Counted from the first letter of the stretch, positions 1-9,300 are shown. The stretch: DNA of 19,446 bases from JBELMB01 sp042088665 (GCA_042088665.1 JBELMB010000094.1:1-19446); one strand, 5' to 3'. Notes: generated by a model not told the origin, from the sequence alone. Program-made: numbers and translations.

Positions 1-55
1 AAGTCGCAGCTTGAAATACGAAATCCACAGTCTCCGGCAAAACCGGGGCGGTTCA
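1..55 (-). mobile_element. Terminal end of an IS3-like insertion sequence, running off the left edge
   Basis: Read on the minus strand, the transposase reading frame of the neighbouring IS3 element stops matching after the residues MPEAL. The sequence then becomes TGAACCGCCCCGG followed by TTTTGCCGGAGAC. This begins with TG, carries a short CCGG/CCGG inverted repeat, and resembles a common type of IS3-family terminal inverted repeat. I infer that a second IS is inserted here and lies mostly outside the window. No transposase of this second element is visible, so its family is a judgement from the terminus alone. Target duplication cannot be checked. Confidence 0.5.
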
Positions 56-183
56 CAGAGCCTCTGGCATCGGTGTCCGCGAGCCTCGTGCCCGATTCCG
101 GAACCGTCGCCGCCTGACCCCCAGCTTTTCTTCGGTGTAAAGCCGATACAGCTTCTTGTGGTTCATGATCATACCCTTGCGCT

Positions 184-215
184 ACAGCATCACAGCATCA
201 CAGCATCACAGCATC
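184..215. repeat. Four tandem copies of an 8-bp unit (acagcatc)
   Basis: Four perfect back-to-back copies of acagcatc lie inside the transposase orfB remnant, between the residues RIGVML and RKGMIMNHKK. An intact relative would have a single copy followed by a Glu codon. The 24 extra bases keep the length a multiple of three but bring in TGA codons. Replication slippage in an already dead gene is the simplest explanation. Confidence 0.9.
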
Positions 216-289
216 ACGCCGATCCGCCGGTAGCTTGACCGGCGTCGTTTGGCCGCGACGGCCTTCATCTCCTTGCGGATGTCAGGATT

Positions 290-331
290 GTCCCCTCTTG
301 GGGCACTGCTGCGCAATGCCCTGCCGGACAG
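290..331 (-). repeat. Small palindromic element, copy 3 (in IS3 orfB)
   Basis: In the transposase sense the copy starts TGTCCGGCAGGGCA, continues with the stem GGCATTGC-gca-GCAGTGCC and ends CCCCAAGAGGGG. It interrupts the coding match between DPKTVR and DNPDIRKEM. It shares the frame of three small hairpins and the flanking CCGGCAGG and AGAGGG blocks with the copies at 551-590 and 698-740. Its exact left end is uncertain because the host sequence ACTGTCCGG resembles the element. Confidence 0.75.
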
Positions 332-550
332 TCTTCGGGTCGACACCAACGAGCCTGCACGCCCGACGCTGCGAAATATCATGATCCCGCATCGCTCGAA
401 GCGCCGCATTCCGTCGGTCTGTTGATGTCGTCAGCTCTTTCCCAGAAAATCTTTCAGAACGACGTTGTCCAGCATTTGACCAGCCAGGAGGCGTTCGAGC
501 TTCGCATTCTCATCTTCCAAAGCTTTTTCAGCTTGGCCGCATCAGGCACT

Positions 551-590
551 TCCCTCTAGGGACATCGCTTTGCGATGCCCTGCTGGGCAA
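551..590 (-). repeat. Small palindromic element, copy 2 (in IS3 orfA)
   Basis: In the transposase sense this copy reads TTGCCCAGCAGGGCA, then the stem GGCATCGC-aaa-GCGATGTC, then CCCTAGAGGG. It splits the OrfA coding match exactly after KSIYGGM; the following GAAGTGCCTGATGCGGCC restores the residues EVPDAA expected next. The removable insert is about 40 bp, so it also shifts the frame. Confidence 0.85.
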
Positions 591-697
591 GGCATGCCGC
601 CATATATGGATTTGAACTTGTAGAACGTGCCCTGACTGAGACCATGCTTGCGGCACACCTCCGTTGTCGGCATCCCGGCTTCCTGGTCTTTGATTAT

Positions 698-740
698 CCC
701 CCTCTCGGAAGATTTGTTTCACAAATCGCCTGCCGGGCAA
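698..740 (-). repeat. Small palindromic element, copy 1 (in IS3 orfA)
   Basis: In the transposase sense this copy reads TTGCCCGGCAGGCG, then the perfect stem GATTTGT-gaa-ACAAATC, then TTCCGAGAGGGG. It lies between the OrfA residues MRKSPFTEAQII and IIKDQEAGMPTTE. The central stem has a different sequence from copies 2 and 3 but still pairs perfectly, while the outer blocks are conserved. It brings a TGA stop into the reading frame. Confidence 0.8.
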
Positions 741-846
741 CGAATGATCTGGGCTTCCGTAAAAGGGCTCTTTCGCATTCGTTTGCTGCTTCAAGAGGTT
801 GAGCAAACTCCACACAAAAGTGCGGGAGGTTTCGGGGGGAAGGTCA

Positions 847-952
847 GGTCCGACACGCTCCGCGTCCGCCCCATCGGGCACATCTTCACCATAAGTTGTT
901 TCAACACGAGCACCAAATTCTTCTTCAATCGCAAGGATGCCCATAACGGCAA
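847..952 (-). other. Short coding-like fragment next to the IS3 remnant
   Basis: On the minus strand an open frame gives VMGILAIEEEFGARVE and then TTYGEDVPDGADAERVG before entering the IS3 remnant at about 846. It has no clear ribosome binding site, and a TAG lies 8 codons upstream of its ATG. The AIEEEFG stretch faintly resembles the last half of an acyl carrier protein, but the DSL serine motif is absent, so no function is assigned. It may be the broken end of a gene hit by the IS. Confidence 0.2.
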
Positions 953-969
953 CAGCCCGTACGATCTAT

Positions 970-1227
970 TTAGCCGCCGTGGCTGGCACAAAAATTCCGC
1001 ATCAGATCGTACTGATCCGAGCCGGAGGACGTGCCGATGGCATATGTAATCACGTCACCTTCCGTGGTCCACCGAACCTCGAAGTCCGTACCGTCGTTGC
1101 ACTTGCCCCAGATGCTGCCGTATTCGCCGCCATTGTAGTCATCTGTCAGAAGGACCGTGTAGGCCTGCGCGGCGCCGGTGACCGAAAGCAACAGTGTCAG
1201 AACCGCAGACCGAAGCGTCAAAACCAT
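970..1227 (-). CDS. Small secreted protein of unknown function (85 aa)
   Basis: The chosen ATG has GGAAAGGAA a few bases upstream. It is preferred over the in-frame ATG eight codons earlier because it places the signal peptide at the N-terminus. Residues 1-22 form a Sec-type signal peptide: a positively charged start, a hydrophobic core AVLTLLLSVTG and an AQA cleavage site. The mature part is about 63 residues, acidic and aromatic, with DDYNGGEYGSIWG and two cysteines (in WGKCNDG and RNFCASHG) that could form one disulfide outside the cytoplasm. I do not recognise a family. It sits alone between transposon remnants, so it may be a stranded but intact gene. Confidence 0.6.
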   Translation of the reverse strand: MVLTLRSAVLTLLLSVTGAAQAYTVLLTDDYNGGEYGSIWGKCNDGTDFEVRWTTEGDVITYAIGTSSGSDQYDLMRNFCASHGG

Positions 1228-1469
1228 CGTGATTTCCTTTCCGAGAAACACATCAAAGGGCCCGACAAACCCGTGTCAGATGGGCAGTATCTCACGCGCG
1301 CACCGGATTGGATAGAGAGTTCTCCCTTCATTCTCCAACCGGCATTCCGCCAAAAGCATACCGTTTGACGGCATGATCGCTGGATTTGGCCGGTCGATCA
1401 AACGACTTCCGGCCTGTGCGGTGGAGGAGGTCGCGCAATTGTCTGGAACTGTCCGGATCTGTCCGTGAC
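1228..1469. other. Intergenic stretch without recognisable gene
   Basis: Open frames here have low-complexity or non-protein-like translations. Around 1444-1465 two copies of a GGACAG/TCC pattern follow each other on the minus strand, close to the broken end of the IS1380 remnant. Nothing else is supported. Confidence 0.5.
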
Positions 1470-1690
1470 CCCGAAGCATCTCAGGCTGGTAGCGCCGGTT
1501 GTAGAGCCGAACCACCCAATCCGGCGCCACGGCCAAGATCGTGACAATGAAGCCGAAACGCGGGAACAGCTCGCAAGGATGCTAATCGATCTTGGCGATC
1601 ACGCGGCGCGGCTTGTCCGAGGAGGCCGCCATCCGAGCTGGTCTGCGACCCCGGAACTCGAGCCGCAGGCGGCGGTCGAAATCCACTCGG
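1470..1690 (-). pseudogene. Decayed IS1380-family transposase with large internal deletion
   Basis: The minus strand first gives VDFDRRLRLEFRG. After a one-base frame change it gives GSQTSSDGGLLG, the N-terminal signature of IS1380-family transposases. It then jumps directly to RRVIAKID-stop-HPCELFPRFGF and GFIVTILAVAPDWVVRLYNR, which belong to the second half of the same family (known form: RVIAK..HPGELFPRVGFIVTN..YNQRGTAEQ). The middle several hundred residues are missing, a TAG at 1582-1584 replaces a conserved aromatic position, and the match ends after YNRR. Identification is from remembered family motifs. Confidence 0.7.
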
Positions 1691-2020
1691 TCTGTCCGCG
1701 GCGTCGTCGCACCCCTGGGTGAAACTTGAAACGCGCCTTCACAGATTTCAACACAATGATTTATATAGAAATTTTCGTGTTCAGGGCAGGGGAATCAACG
1801 GATGACCTGGGGAATGCGGGCTGCGCGGTCCCGCGACGTGTTTGTGCGCCCGGATGTTCGACGAGGCGCAGATCTGGCGACGCGGGCCAACCCGATATGA
1901 CAGCATTCGATGGTCAGCGTCGATGCGGCCACCGCACTCCCCTCGACCCAAGAACCGAGCGTTTTTGCCGGTTGACCTCCCAAAGCCCGGTCTCGCCGGG
2001 AATGGCCCCTTTCGGAGGGA
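1691..2020. other. Intergenic region downstream of the biosynthetic operon
   Basis: No convincing gene is seen. An AT-richer patch lies at 1740-1785. On the minus strand just after the monooxygenase stop there are three short inverted repeats in a row (ATCACTCGGGTGAT, CCCTCCGAAAGGGG, CCCGGCGAGACCGGG; about 1986-2032). None is followed by a T run, so they are at best weak or factor-assisted termination signals. Confidence 0.4.
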
Positions 2021-3301
2021 TCACCCGAGTGATGCGCCTTGCGGAATGGTGGGGGATGCCTTGTTCAGGGTTTCGATGGCGAACCCGGCTGCGGCCTTGT
2101 ATTTGCCCATGAATTCATTGCGTTCTGCCTGGGGGATAACGTCTTCGATGTCGTCGAACAGGCCGCCGCATCTGTCATTCAGGATATTGAGCAACCCAAA
2201 GGGCCCCGCGGACCGGTTTCGCAGGACAAGTTCGGACACTTTCGCGCAGAGTTGGCCATCGTAGGACATGAGCGCGTCAGGTGTCACGCCGTGTTCAAGC
2301 AGCACGGCGCCGATCACCCTTGCATCGACAATCGCCTGGCTCGCACCGTTTGATCCGGTCGGATACATGGCGTGGGCGGCGTCTCCCATAAGGGCGACGG
2401 ACCCATCGACCCATGTCGGGATCGGATCGCGGTCGATCATCGGGTTCACATAGGCACAATCCGCTTGCCGCAGCATCTCGGGGACGTCGAGCCAATCGTA
2501 CCGGAAGTCTTCGAAATGATGGGCGAAACTGTCGATGGGAACTTCGGTGAACCACGAATTTTCGGGCCAGCCCTCGCTGTTGTCCATGGTGACTTCGGCA
2601 ATCCAGTTGATCAGGGCCGTGCCGTCCGCCTCCGTGTCGGAGATCGGGTAGATCACCATGCGATGTTGATGCGTGCCCAGCCCGACAAAGGAAGATTGGG
2701 TGCGCAAAGGCTTCGCGCGGACCGTGCCGCGCCACATCACGGCGCCGCCCCAATGGATTGGTGGCTGGTCCGGGTGCATTTGCGCCCGGACCGCCGAATG
2801 AATCCCGTCGGCGCCAATCAGCAATGGGCCGTTGAACTCGGCGGTCGTGCCATCGCTGTAGCGCACAGAGGCGGCGGCGCCACCCTGCGGGAGATGGCGG
2901 TAGGATTCGACCTTGACACCCAGCACAACGGAATCGGCTCCGGCACGCTCTATTAGGGTGCGGTAGAGCAGGTTGTGCAATTGACCGCGATGGGCCGCGT
3001 ATTGCGGCCAGTGATACCCGGCCTCCAGCCCACGCTTTTCGGCGTAGACTTCCTTGCCGTTCAACCCGACAAGCGCCCATTCCTGTGCGGGCACCCCGAT
3101 GGTGTCGAGCAGCTCCGCCGTCAGCCCCAGATCGAACAACTCGCGGACCGCGTTGGGCTGCACGTTGATCCCGACACCCAGCGGACGCATCTCACGCGAG
3201 GATTCAAGCACCACAAATGGGACGCCGATCTGATGAAGCGTCAGGCCGAGCGTCAGACCACCGATCCCACCGCCTGCGATAATCACTTTGTCATTGGACA
3301 T
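2021..3301 (-). CDS. FAD-dependent aromatic-type monooxygenase (salicylate hydroxylase / PhzS-like), 426 aa
   Basis: This is a group A flavoprotein monooxygenase, a cytosolic NAD(P)H-dependent enzyme that usually hydroxylates aromatic or polyketide-like rings. Visible motifs are the FAD dinucleotide fold IIAGGGIGGL (GxGxxG at residues 10-15) with Glu33 at the end of the second strand, the DG motif GADGIHSAVR (163-172), and the GD motif ALMGDAAHAMYPTGSNGA (303-320), which contacts the FAD ribityl chain. Length is normal and there is no signal peptide. The start is supported by GGAGG about 9 nt upstream. It is the last gene of a four-gene operon, 18 nt after the polyketide synthase stop, and is therefore the likely tailoring enzyme. 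The substrate cannot be read from sequence. Confidence 0.9.
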   Translation of the reverse strand: MSNDKVIIAGGGIGGLTLGLTLHQIGVPFVVLESSREMRPLGVGINVQPNAVRELFDLGLTAELLDTIGVPAQEWALVGLNGKEVYAEKRGLEAGYHWPQYAAHRGQLHNLLYRTLIERAGADSVVLGVKVESYRHLPQGGAAASVRYSDGTTAEFNGPLLIGADGIHSAVRAQMHPDQPPIHWGGAVMWRGTVRAKPLRTQSSFVGLGTHQHRMVIYPISDTEADGTALINWIAEVTMDNSEGWPENSWFTEVPIDSFAHHFEDFRYDWLDVPEMLRQADCAYVNPMIDRDPIPTWVDGSVALMGDAAHAMYPTGSNGASQAIVDARVIGAVLLEHGVTPDALMSYDGQLCAKVSELVLRNRSAGPFGLLNILNDRCGGLFDDIEDVIPQAERNEFMGKYKAAAGFAIETLNKASPTIPQGASLG

Positions 3302-3319
3302 CCGGGTTTTCCTCCAAAT

Positions 3320-6300
3320 TTACGGCGCGGCAGACAGGGCATCGACGATCGCCGCCATGACCGCCTCGCGTTCGGCGTGGATATAGAAATGATCGCCGGG
3401 AAACTCATGCTGTGCAAATCCGGCTGTTGTGCGGTCCCGCCATCCCGCCAGCATCGCAGCCGTGATCGCGGGGTCGCTGGCGCCGCCAAGGGCGGTGATC
3501 GGGAGGCCAAGCGGCTCAGGCGCCGCATCGACATAGGTCTCGAGCAATTCGACATCCGCCCTCAGAATGGGCAAGAAGACATCCTGCAGCTCCGTGCTGT
3601 TGCGGATGGCGTCAGGAACAGCGCCATAGGTCTGGTGCAACCGTTCCATGAAAGGCGCGTTGTCGAGGAACCGCAGAGGCGCACCGTTGTCCTGCAACTG
3701 GGGCGCGGCGCGCGCGGACAGGAACAGGTGCCGGGGCATGGCTGCCCCCATTGCGCGCAGTTTGCACGCCACCTCATAGCAGACAATCGCCCCCATGCTG
3801 TGCCCGAGAAAGGCAAATGGGCGGTCGTCCAGCGCGATGATTTCCCGCGTCAGGGTGTCGACCAGCGAAACCATGTCCGTCACCAGAGGCTCGCTCAGCC
3901 TGTCTTCGCGGCCCGGCATCTGAACGACGCTCAACTCGAGGTGATCTGGCGCGGCGACTGCCCAGTCCTTGAACGCGGAGGCGCCGCCACCGGCGTAGGG
4001 AAAACAGATCAGGCGGGTCTTTGCCTCCGCGCGGGACTGCGGTGTGACCACCCAACGCGGCGGGTCTGCCTTGGTCGCGGATCCAGCCGAAACCGCACCT
4101 GCTGAAACCGCACCGCCGAGTTGCTGGTCGATCGCCATGGCGAGATCCCGGATGCTGGGCGATGTGAACAGTTGCTCCACCGCAAGCTCCACATTGAGAT
4201 CGCCCTGCACCCAGATCCGCAATTCCACGGCTGTCAGCGAGTCGACGCCCAGCGCGCTGAGTTGGGCGAATGCGTCAAGATCCGCCGCAGGCACCCGCAA
4301 GGTTTGGGCAATGCGTTCCAGCAGATACGAGCAGACAAGATCGACACGGTCACCCGGTGCGGCCGCCTTGACGCGCGCGGCTGCGGCCTCGGCCGAACTG
4401 GCTGTCAGGGGGCTTGATCCCTCTGTCGGAATGAGATGTTTGAGCGAGCTCCAACCGGATGCCCCGGGGATGCGTTGGGCGAACTGCGCCCATTCGATTG
4501 GCAGAACCGCCGCCTGCGGCAGATCGCGGGCGGTCAGCAGATGGGCGATGAATTCGCACCCCTGGCTTGCGGTCATCGGCTGCCAGCCGTCTTTCATGAG
4601 CCGTTGCAGAACCACATCCGACGCTGCCATCCCGACGTCCGCCCATGGGCCCCAATTGATGGCCGTCGCAGCCAATCCCAGCCGTTTGCGGTGGTTCGCG
4701 AGCCCATCCATAAAGGCGTTCGCGCTGGCATAGTTGGATTGGCCGGGCGACCCCATGACAGAGGCAACGGATGAGAACAGCACAAAGAAATCCAGCGCGC
4801 GGTCCAGCGTCTGGCTGTGCAGCTGCCATGCCCCCTCGACCTTGGGGCCCGCAACCTTCTGAAAGCGTTCGGCGGTTTGCTGCATGAGCATCCCGTCGTC
4901 GATGACGCCAGCCGCATGGACGATGCCGCGAAGACCCGGCGCCTTGGCGAGCACGCGGGCGACATCATCTGCCTTGCTGACATCCGCAGCAACCACATCG
5001 ACCGTAACGCCCGCATCCTCCAGCGCATGCAGGACGGTGCGCTGGTCATCGGTTGAGACACCACTGCGACCGGTCAGGATCAGGTGCTTGGCCCCGCAGG
5101 AGGCGAGGTATTGCGCAACCACAAGCCCAAGCGCGCCAACCCCGCCCGTGACCAGATAAGACGCCCCGGCCTCCAGTTCGAGCGGCGCATGGGGGTCAAC
5201 CGCGGGCGCACAAGGCGCCGGTCTGACAAGCCGCGCGACCCGTCTTGTGCCCTGTCGAAACGCCACTTCTGTGTCGTGGCCGGGGCGATCAAATTCTGCG
5301 ATCAGCAAGTCCAGCGCGTTTGGATCGCCATCAGCCCCCGACGGGTCGAGGTCAACGCAGGCGCCAAGCTGTTCGGGGTGTTCCACCTGCAACGTGCGTC
5401 CAAACCCCCAGATCGGGGTCTGCCACGGCGAGACCATGTCGTCATCACCTACCGCCTGAGCGCCCTTGGTGACAAACCAGTGCCGCGCAGGGATCCCGGC
5501 CCGCGAGAGCGATTGCGCGACCTGCAAGCTGGCCAGCAGTGTCTCGTCACGGTTGCTTTCGCTGGCATCCATGCCCCAAAGGTGAACCACGCCAGCCAGT
5601 GATCGCGCCGCATCGGACCCTGTGAAGGCATCGACTGCGGCCGGGTCAGCCGCGAGGTGAACGCGCGATCCTCTGGATTGCATCCGTTGCACAAGCCCTG
5701 CGGCAACGCCCCCCGCATCCTCCAGCACCAGCCAGTCCCCGGCCTGCGGGGGGGCCTCCTGCGGTGGTTCGTCGTCCAGCTCCCAGTCGAATGTATAGAG
5801 CCATTCGTTCAGGACGTCGCTGGAGGCGCGCGCCTTGGTCATCGCGCGTTTCAGGCTGAACACCGGGACAGAGCGCAGGGTAAGCTGTTCAACCGTGGCA
5901 ACGCGGTCGCCCGAATCATCGAACAATTCTAGGTCAACGACGCGGGTTTGTGCATGTTCCCTTGCGGTTGCCTTGACCCAGACCGTGCCGCTTGCCGCGT
6001 GATCGCAACTGAACCCGGAAATGCCAAAAGGCAGATGGATCTGCTCAAGATCCTGATCGGGAAACATGGCCTCCGCGATCCTGAAGCTCGCATCCGTGAT
6101 CACCGGATGCAGCCGGTATTTGTCGCCCGGCAGAACCGCCTCTGCCGGCAGGTCAAGGCGGGCGAACACGCTTTGGTTTGTGTCGTCGGGTGTCGCGCCC
6201 GGCTTGTAGATCGCGTCGATGGCGCGGAACCTCGGGAAATATTCCAACCCGCGGGCCTCGAACCGTTCCGACAGTTCCGCGATGTCGACCTGTTCCGGGA

Positions 6301-9300
6301 ACCTCGACAGCATGTCCTGAATGTCGATGGAGGCGGCAGGGCTCGGAAGCCGACGTTCCAGTGTGCCGGTCGTATGCTTGACCCAGTCGGCTTCGGTGTC
6401 TTCTGCTGACCGGCTGCTGATCTCGAAATCAAACCGGTCCGCGTTGGGGGTCGCGACCATCTGCACCGTGACCGGGGTTTCGGACAACAACAGCGCGCGG
6501 TCGATCGTGACATTGGTCAATGCCACCTCGTCCTGTTGCAGGACCGCCCGCGCGACGACCATTGCCATCTCGAAAAAGGCGCTGGCGGGAAAAACCACGC
6601 TGCCAAAGACGCGGTGATCGTCAAGGTAGGCGGGGCTCAGGGCGCTCAGGCTGGATTCGAAAATGATGCTGTTGCTGGCGTTCTCGATGCGACGATGCAC
6701 GAGGGGATGCAGCCGCTGTCCGTCCCCGCCAGTCGTGGCAACCTCTGTCCAACAGCGCTGATACCGCCATGGATAGTTCGGCAGCTGCATGCGTTGGGCT
6801 TGCGTGTCCGCGTAAAACCCCTGCCAGTCGACATCGACGCCACGCACGTAAAGATCCCCGACACTGCGCAAGAGCGATGACCATTCGTCGTCGGGTTTGA
6901 TGCTGGGCAGCCATGTGCCGTAGTCGGGCGGCACACTTGCACGGCCCAGACCCAAAAGCGTTGGCCGGGGGCCGATTTCGACAAAGGTCTGAAACTTCTT
7001 CGATTGGGCGTAGGCAATGCCATCGGCGAAGCGGACCGCCCCGCGCAAATGATCGACCCAATAGTCGGCGCTCAACTGCGTCTTGTCCCAGGGCTTGCCC
7101 GTGACGTTGGAGATCAGTGTCCTCGTCGGCGGATTGAAATCGACCGTCGCGGCCACCGCGCGGAAGTCTTCGAGGATCGGGTCCATCATTGGCGAATGAA
7201 AGGCGTGGCTGACCTTGAGCGCGGTTGTCTTTGTGCCCTGCGCATCCAGACGTTTGACAACCGCATCAACGGCTTGGCCATCGCCGGACAACACGATGCT
7301 GCGCGGCCCGTTGACCGCCGCGACCGAGACGAACGGGTCGTCGCCAATCGCGTCGCGTACCGCGGCCTCGTCGGTTGAGGCGCTGACCATCTTGCCACCG
7401 GCAGGCAGCGATTGCATCAGGCGTCCGCGCGCCGCAACCAGACGCAGCGCGTCCTCCAGCGAAAAGACGCCCGCGATGCAGGCCGCCGCATATTCGCCGA
7501 TGCTGTGCCCCAACAGCAGATCGGGCGTGACCCCCCAGTCCTCAAACAGCTTGGCAATTGCGTATTCAATCGCGAAAAGCGCCGGCTGCGTATAGGCGGT
7601 TTGATGCAGCGCGTCGCCCGACCAGAGAACATCCAGCAGAGGCCGCTCCAGATGCGGGGCCAGCACGGCGGCGCAACGATCCATGGTTGCGCGAAAGCCC
7701 GGATGTGTCTCGTAGAGCGCCTTGCCCATGCCCACGTGCTGGGCGCCCTGTCCGGTAAACAGAAAGGCGAGTTTTGGGGCGCGGCGTCCGATCACACCGG
7801 TTGAAACGTCAGCAGGCGCTTGCCCTTTGGCGAATGCCGTCAGGGAGTGCATCAGGTCCTGCGCAGTGCCCGCCGCAAAGGTCGCCCTGTGCGCAAGGTG
7901 TGACCGGCCGGTTGCTGCCGAAAAGCACAGCCGGTCCAGATCGACACTGGCACCGCCAGGCGTCTTCAGCATCTCGGCATAGCGGCTGGCAAGCGCGGGC
8001 AGCGCAGGTGCGGATTGGGTCGACAGCGTCAAGAGCCGGGCATTCCCGCAAGCGCCCACGGGCTGTGGCGGGGGCGGCGTTTCCGGGGCCTGTCCGACGA
8101 TCAGATGCACATTGGTGCCGCTCATGCCAAAGGCGCTGATGCCCGCAAAGCGCCCGTCTCCCGTCCATGGGATGTTTTCGGTCGGCACCTTGAGCGGCCA
8201 TTCATCCCATGGGATATGCCGGTTGGGCTCAGAATAATTCAGGTGCACCGGGATTGTCTGATTTTGCAGGGACAGGACGACCTTCATCACCCCAACGATC
8301 CCGGCGGCGGAATCGAGGTGGCCAACGTTGGTCTTGACCGAGCCGAGGTACAAGGGATCGGTCCGGTCCTCGCATAGAACCCGCGCGATCGCGCTCACTT
8401 CGATGGGATCGCCCAAGGGGGTTCCGGTGCCGTGGGTCTCGACAAAATCGATCTGATGCGGCGACAGGCCCGCGTCGTCGAGGGCCTCTTGCAGCATGGC
8501 GCGTTGCGCCGGGCCGCTGGGCGTCGTGACCGTGCGGGCCTGCCCGTCGTGGTTGACCGCAGAGCCCTGAATGACAGCAAGGACCGTGTCGCCATCGGCA
8601 CGCGCATCGCTCAGCCGCTTGAGCGCGATCATGCCGCAACCTTCGCCCTGACCAAAGCCATCGGCGCTGGCGTCAAAGGTCTTGCAGCGCCCGTCCGGCG
8701 ACAGGGCCGTCATCTGGCAAATACCGATCAGATGTTCCGGCGCAAGGACGAGGCTCACGCCCCCCGCCAACGCCAGATCGCTTTCGCCGGACCGCAGCGA
8801 TTGGCAGGCCAGATGCACCGCCAGCGACGATGACGAACAGGCGGTATCAAGCTGAATGGCAGGCCCGTGGCTGTCGAGCAGGTGGCAGATCCGGCCCGCC
8901 GTCAATCCGCGCAGGGCGCTGAGTTGGGCGTAGCGGTCAATCTCGCGATTGTCGGCCGAATAGATCCTCTGGGCGGAATAGTCATCCCAGTATTGGCCAA
9001 CGAAAACCCCTGTTTTCCCGCCCTTCAGACTGCTCGGCGCGATGCCCGCATGTTCCAGTGTCTCCCAGCAGATTTCCATCACGAGGCGTTGTTGCGGATC
9101 GAGGCTTTCGGCTTCGCGCGGGGACAGGCCAAAGAACTGCGGGTCGAACTGGTCGATGTCGTCGAGGTAGTAACCCTGTCGCACATACATCTTGCCGGGC
9201 ACGGTCACTTCGGGATCGTAATGCGCCTCCACGTCCCAGCGTTCGCCGGGGATGTCGCGCAGGATATCGCGCCCGGAGCTGAGCAGGTCCCAGAACTGGT

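Larger units (their letters stand above)
56..778 (-). pseudogene. IS3-family transposase (orfA/orfB), multiply disrupted
   Basis: Assembled across frames, the minus strand gives a typical IS3-family OrfA: MRKSPFTEAQII, then IIKDQEAGMPTTEVCRKHG, GTFYKFKSIYGGM, and a leucine-zipper stretch around ALEDENAKLERLLAG ending MLDNVVLKDFLGKE. It runs on into OrfB with SQRRACRLVGVDPKTVR, DNPDIRKEMKAVAAKRR, YRRIGVML and KGMIMNHKKLYRLYTEEKL. The frame is broken by three ~40-bp palindromic inserts, an indel near AAGCTG/GCTTTG in the zipper, an 8-bp tandem expansion and several stops. It is cut off at about position 55 by another IS, so the DDE catalytic part of OrfB is missing. It cannot encode an active transposase. 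Confidence 0.85.
56..846 (-). mobile_element. Remnant of an IS3-family insertion sequence
   Basis: This is the element containing the dead transposase at 56-778. The right-hand boundary is proposed at 846, where the minus strand reads TGACCTTCCCCCCG, a TG-starting C-rich end as expected of IS3 relatives, about 70 bp upstream of the orfA start. The left part is lost to the IS that begins at position 55. The boundary is an inference, because the partner inverted repeat is absent and no direct repeat can be compared. Confidence 0.5.

Noticed and set aside
847..952. Possible acyl carrier protein remnant (VMGILAIEEEFG)
   Set aside because: Only a short helix-like match is visible; the DSL phosphopantetheine motif is absent and the rest does not align, so it is listed only as an unidentified fragment.
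1226..1368. Open frames on both strands between the small secreted protein and the IS1380 remnant
   Set aside because: Translations are rich in Arg/Pro, start sites lack ribosome binding sequences and no family motif is seen.
1444..1469. Repeated GGACAG unit as an operator or IS end
   Set aside because: Only two copies spaced ten bases apart; no partner terminus or conserved context could be found.
1986..2032. Three short inverted repeats after the operon as a rho-independent terminator
   Set aside because: Stems are short and no T run follows on the minus strand; kept only as a remark.
1842..2264. Plus-strand open frames running into the monooxygenase gene
   Set aside because: They are antisense shadows of a well supported FAD monooxygenase and of a GC-rich intergenic region.
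2975..4105. 376-codon plus-strand open frame opposite the PKS thioesterase and the monooxygenase
   Set aside because: Antisense shadow; no motif, no ribosome site, and it crosses two proven genes.
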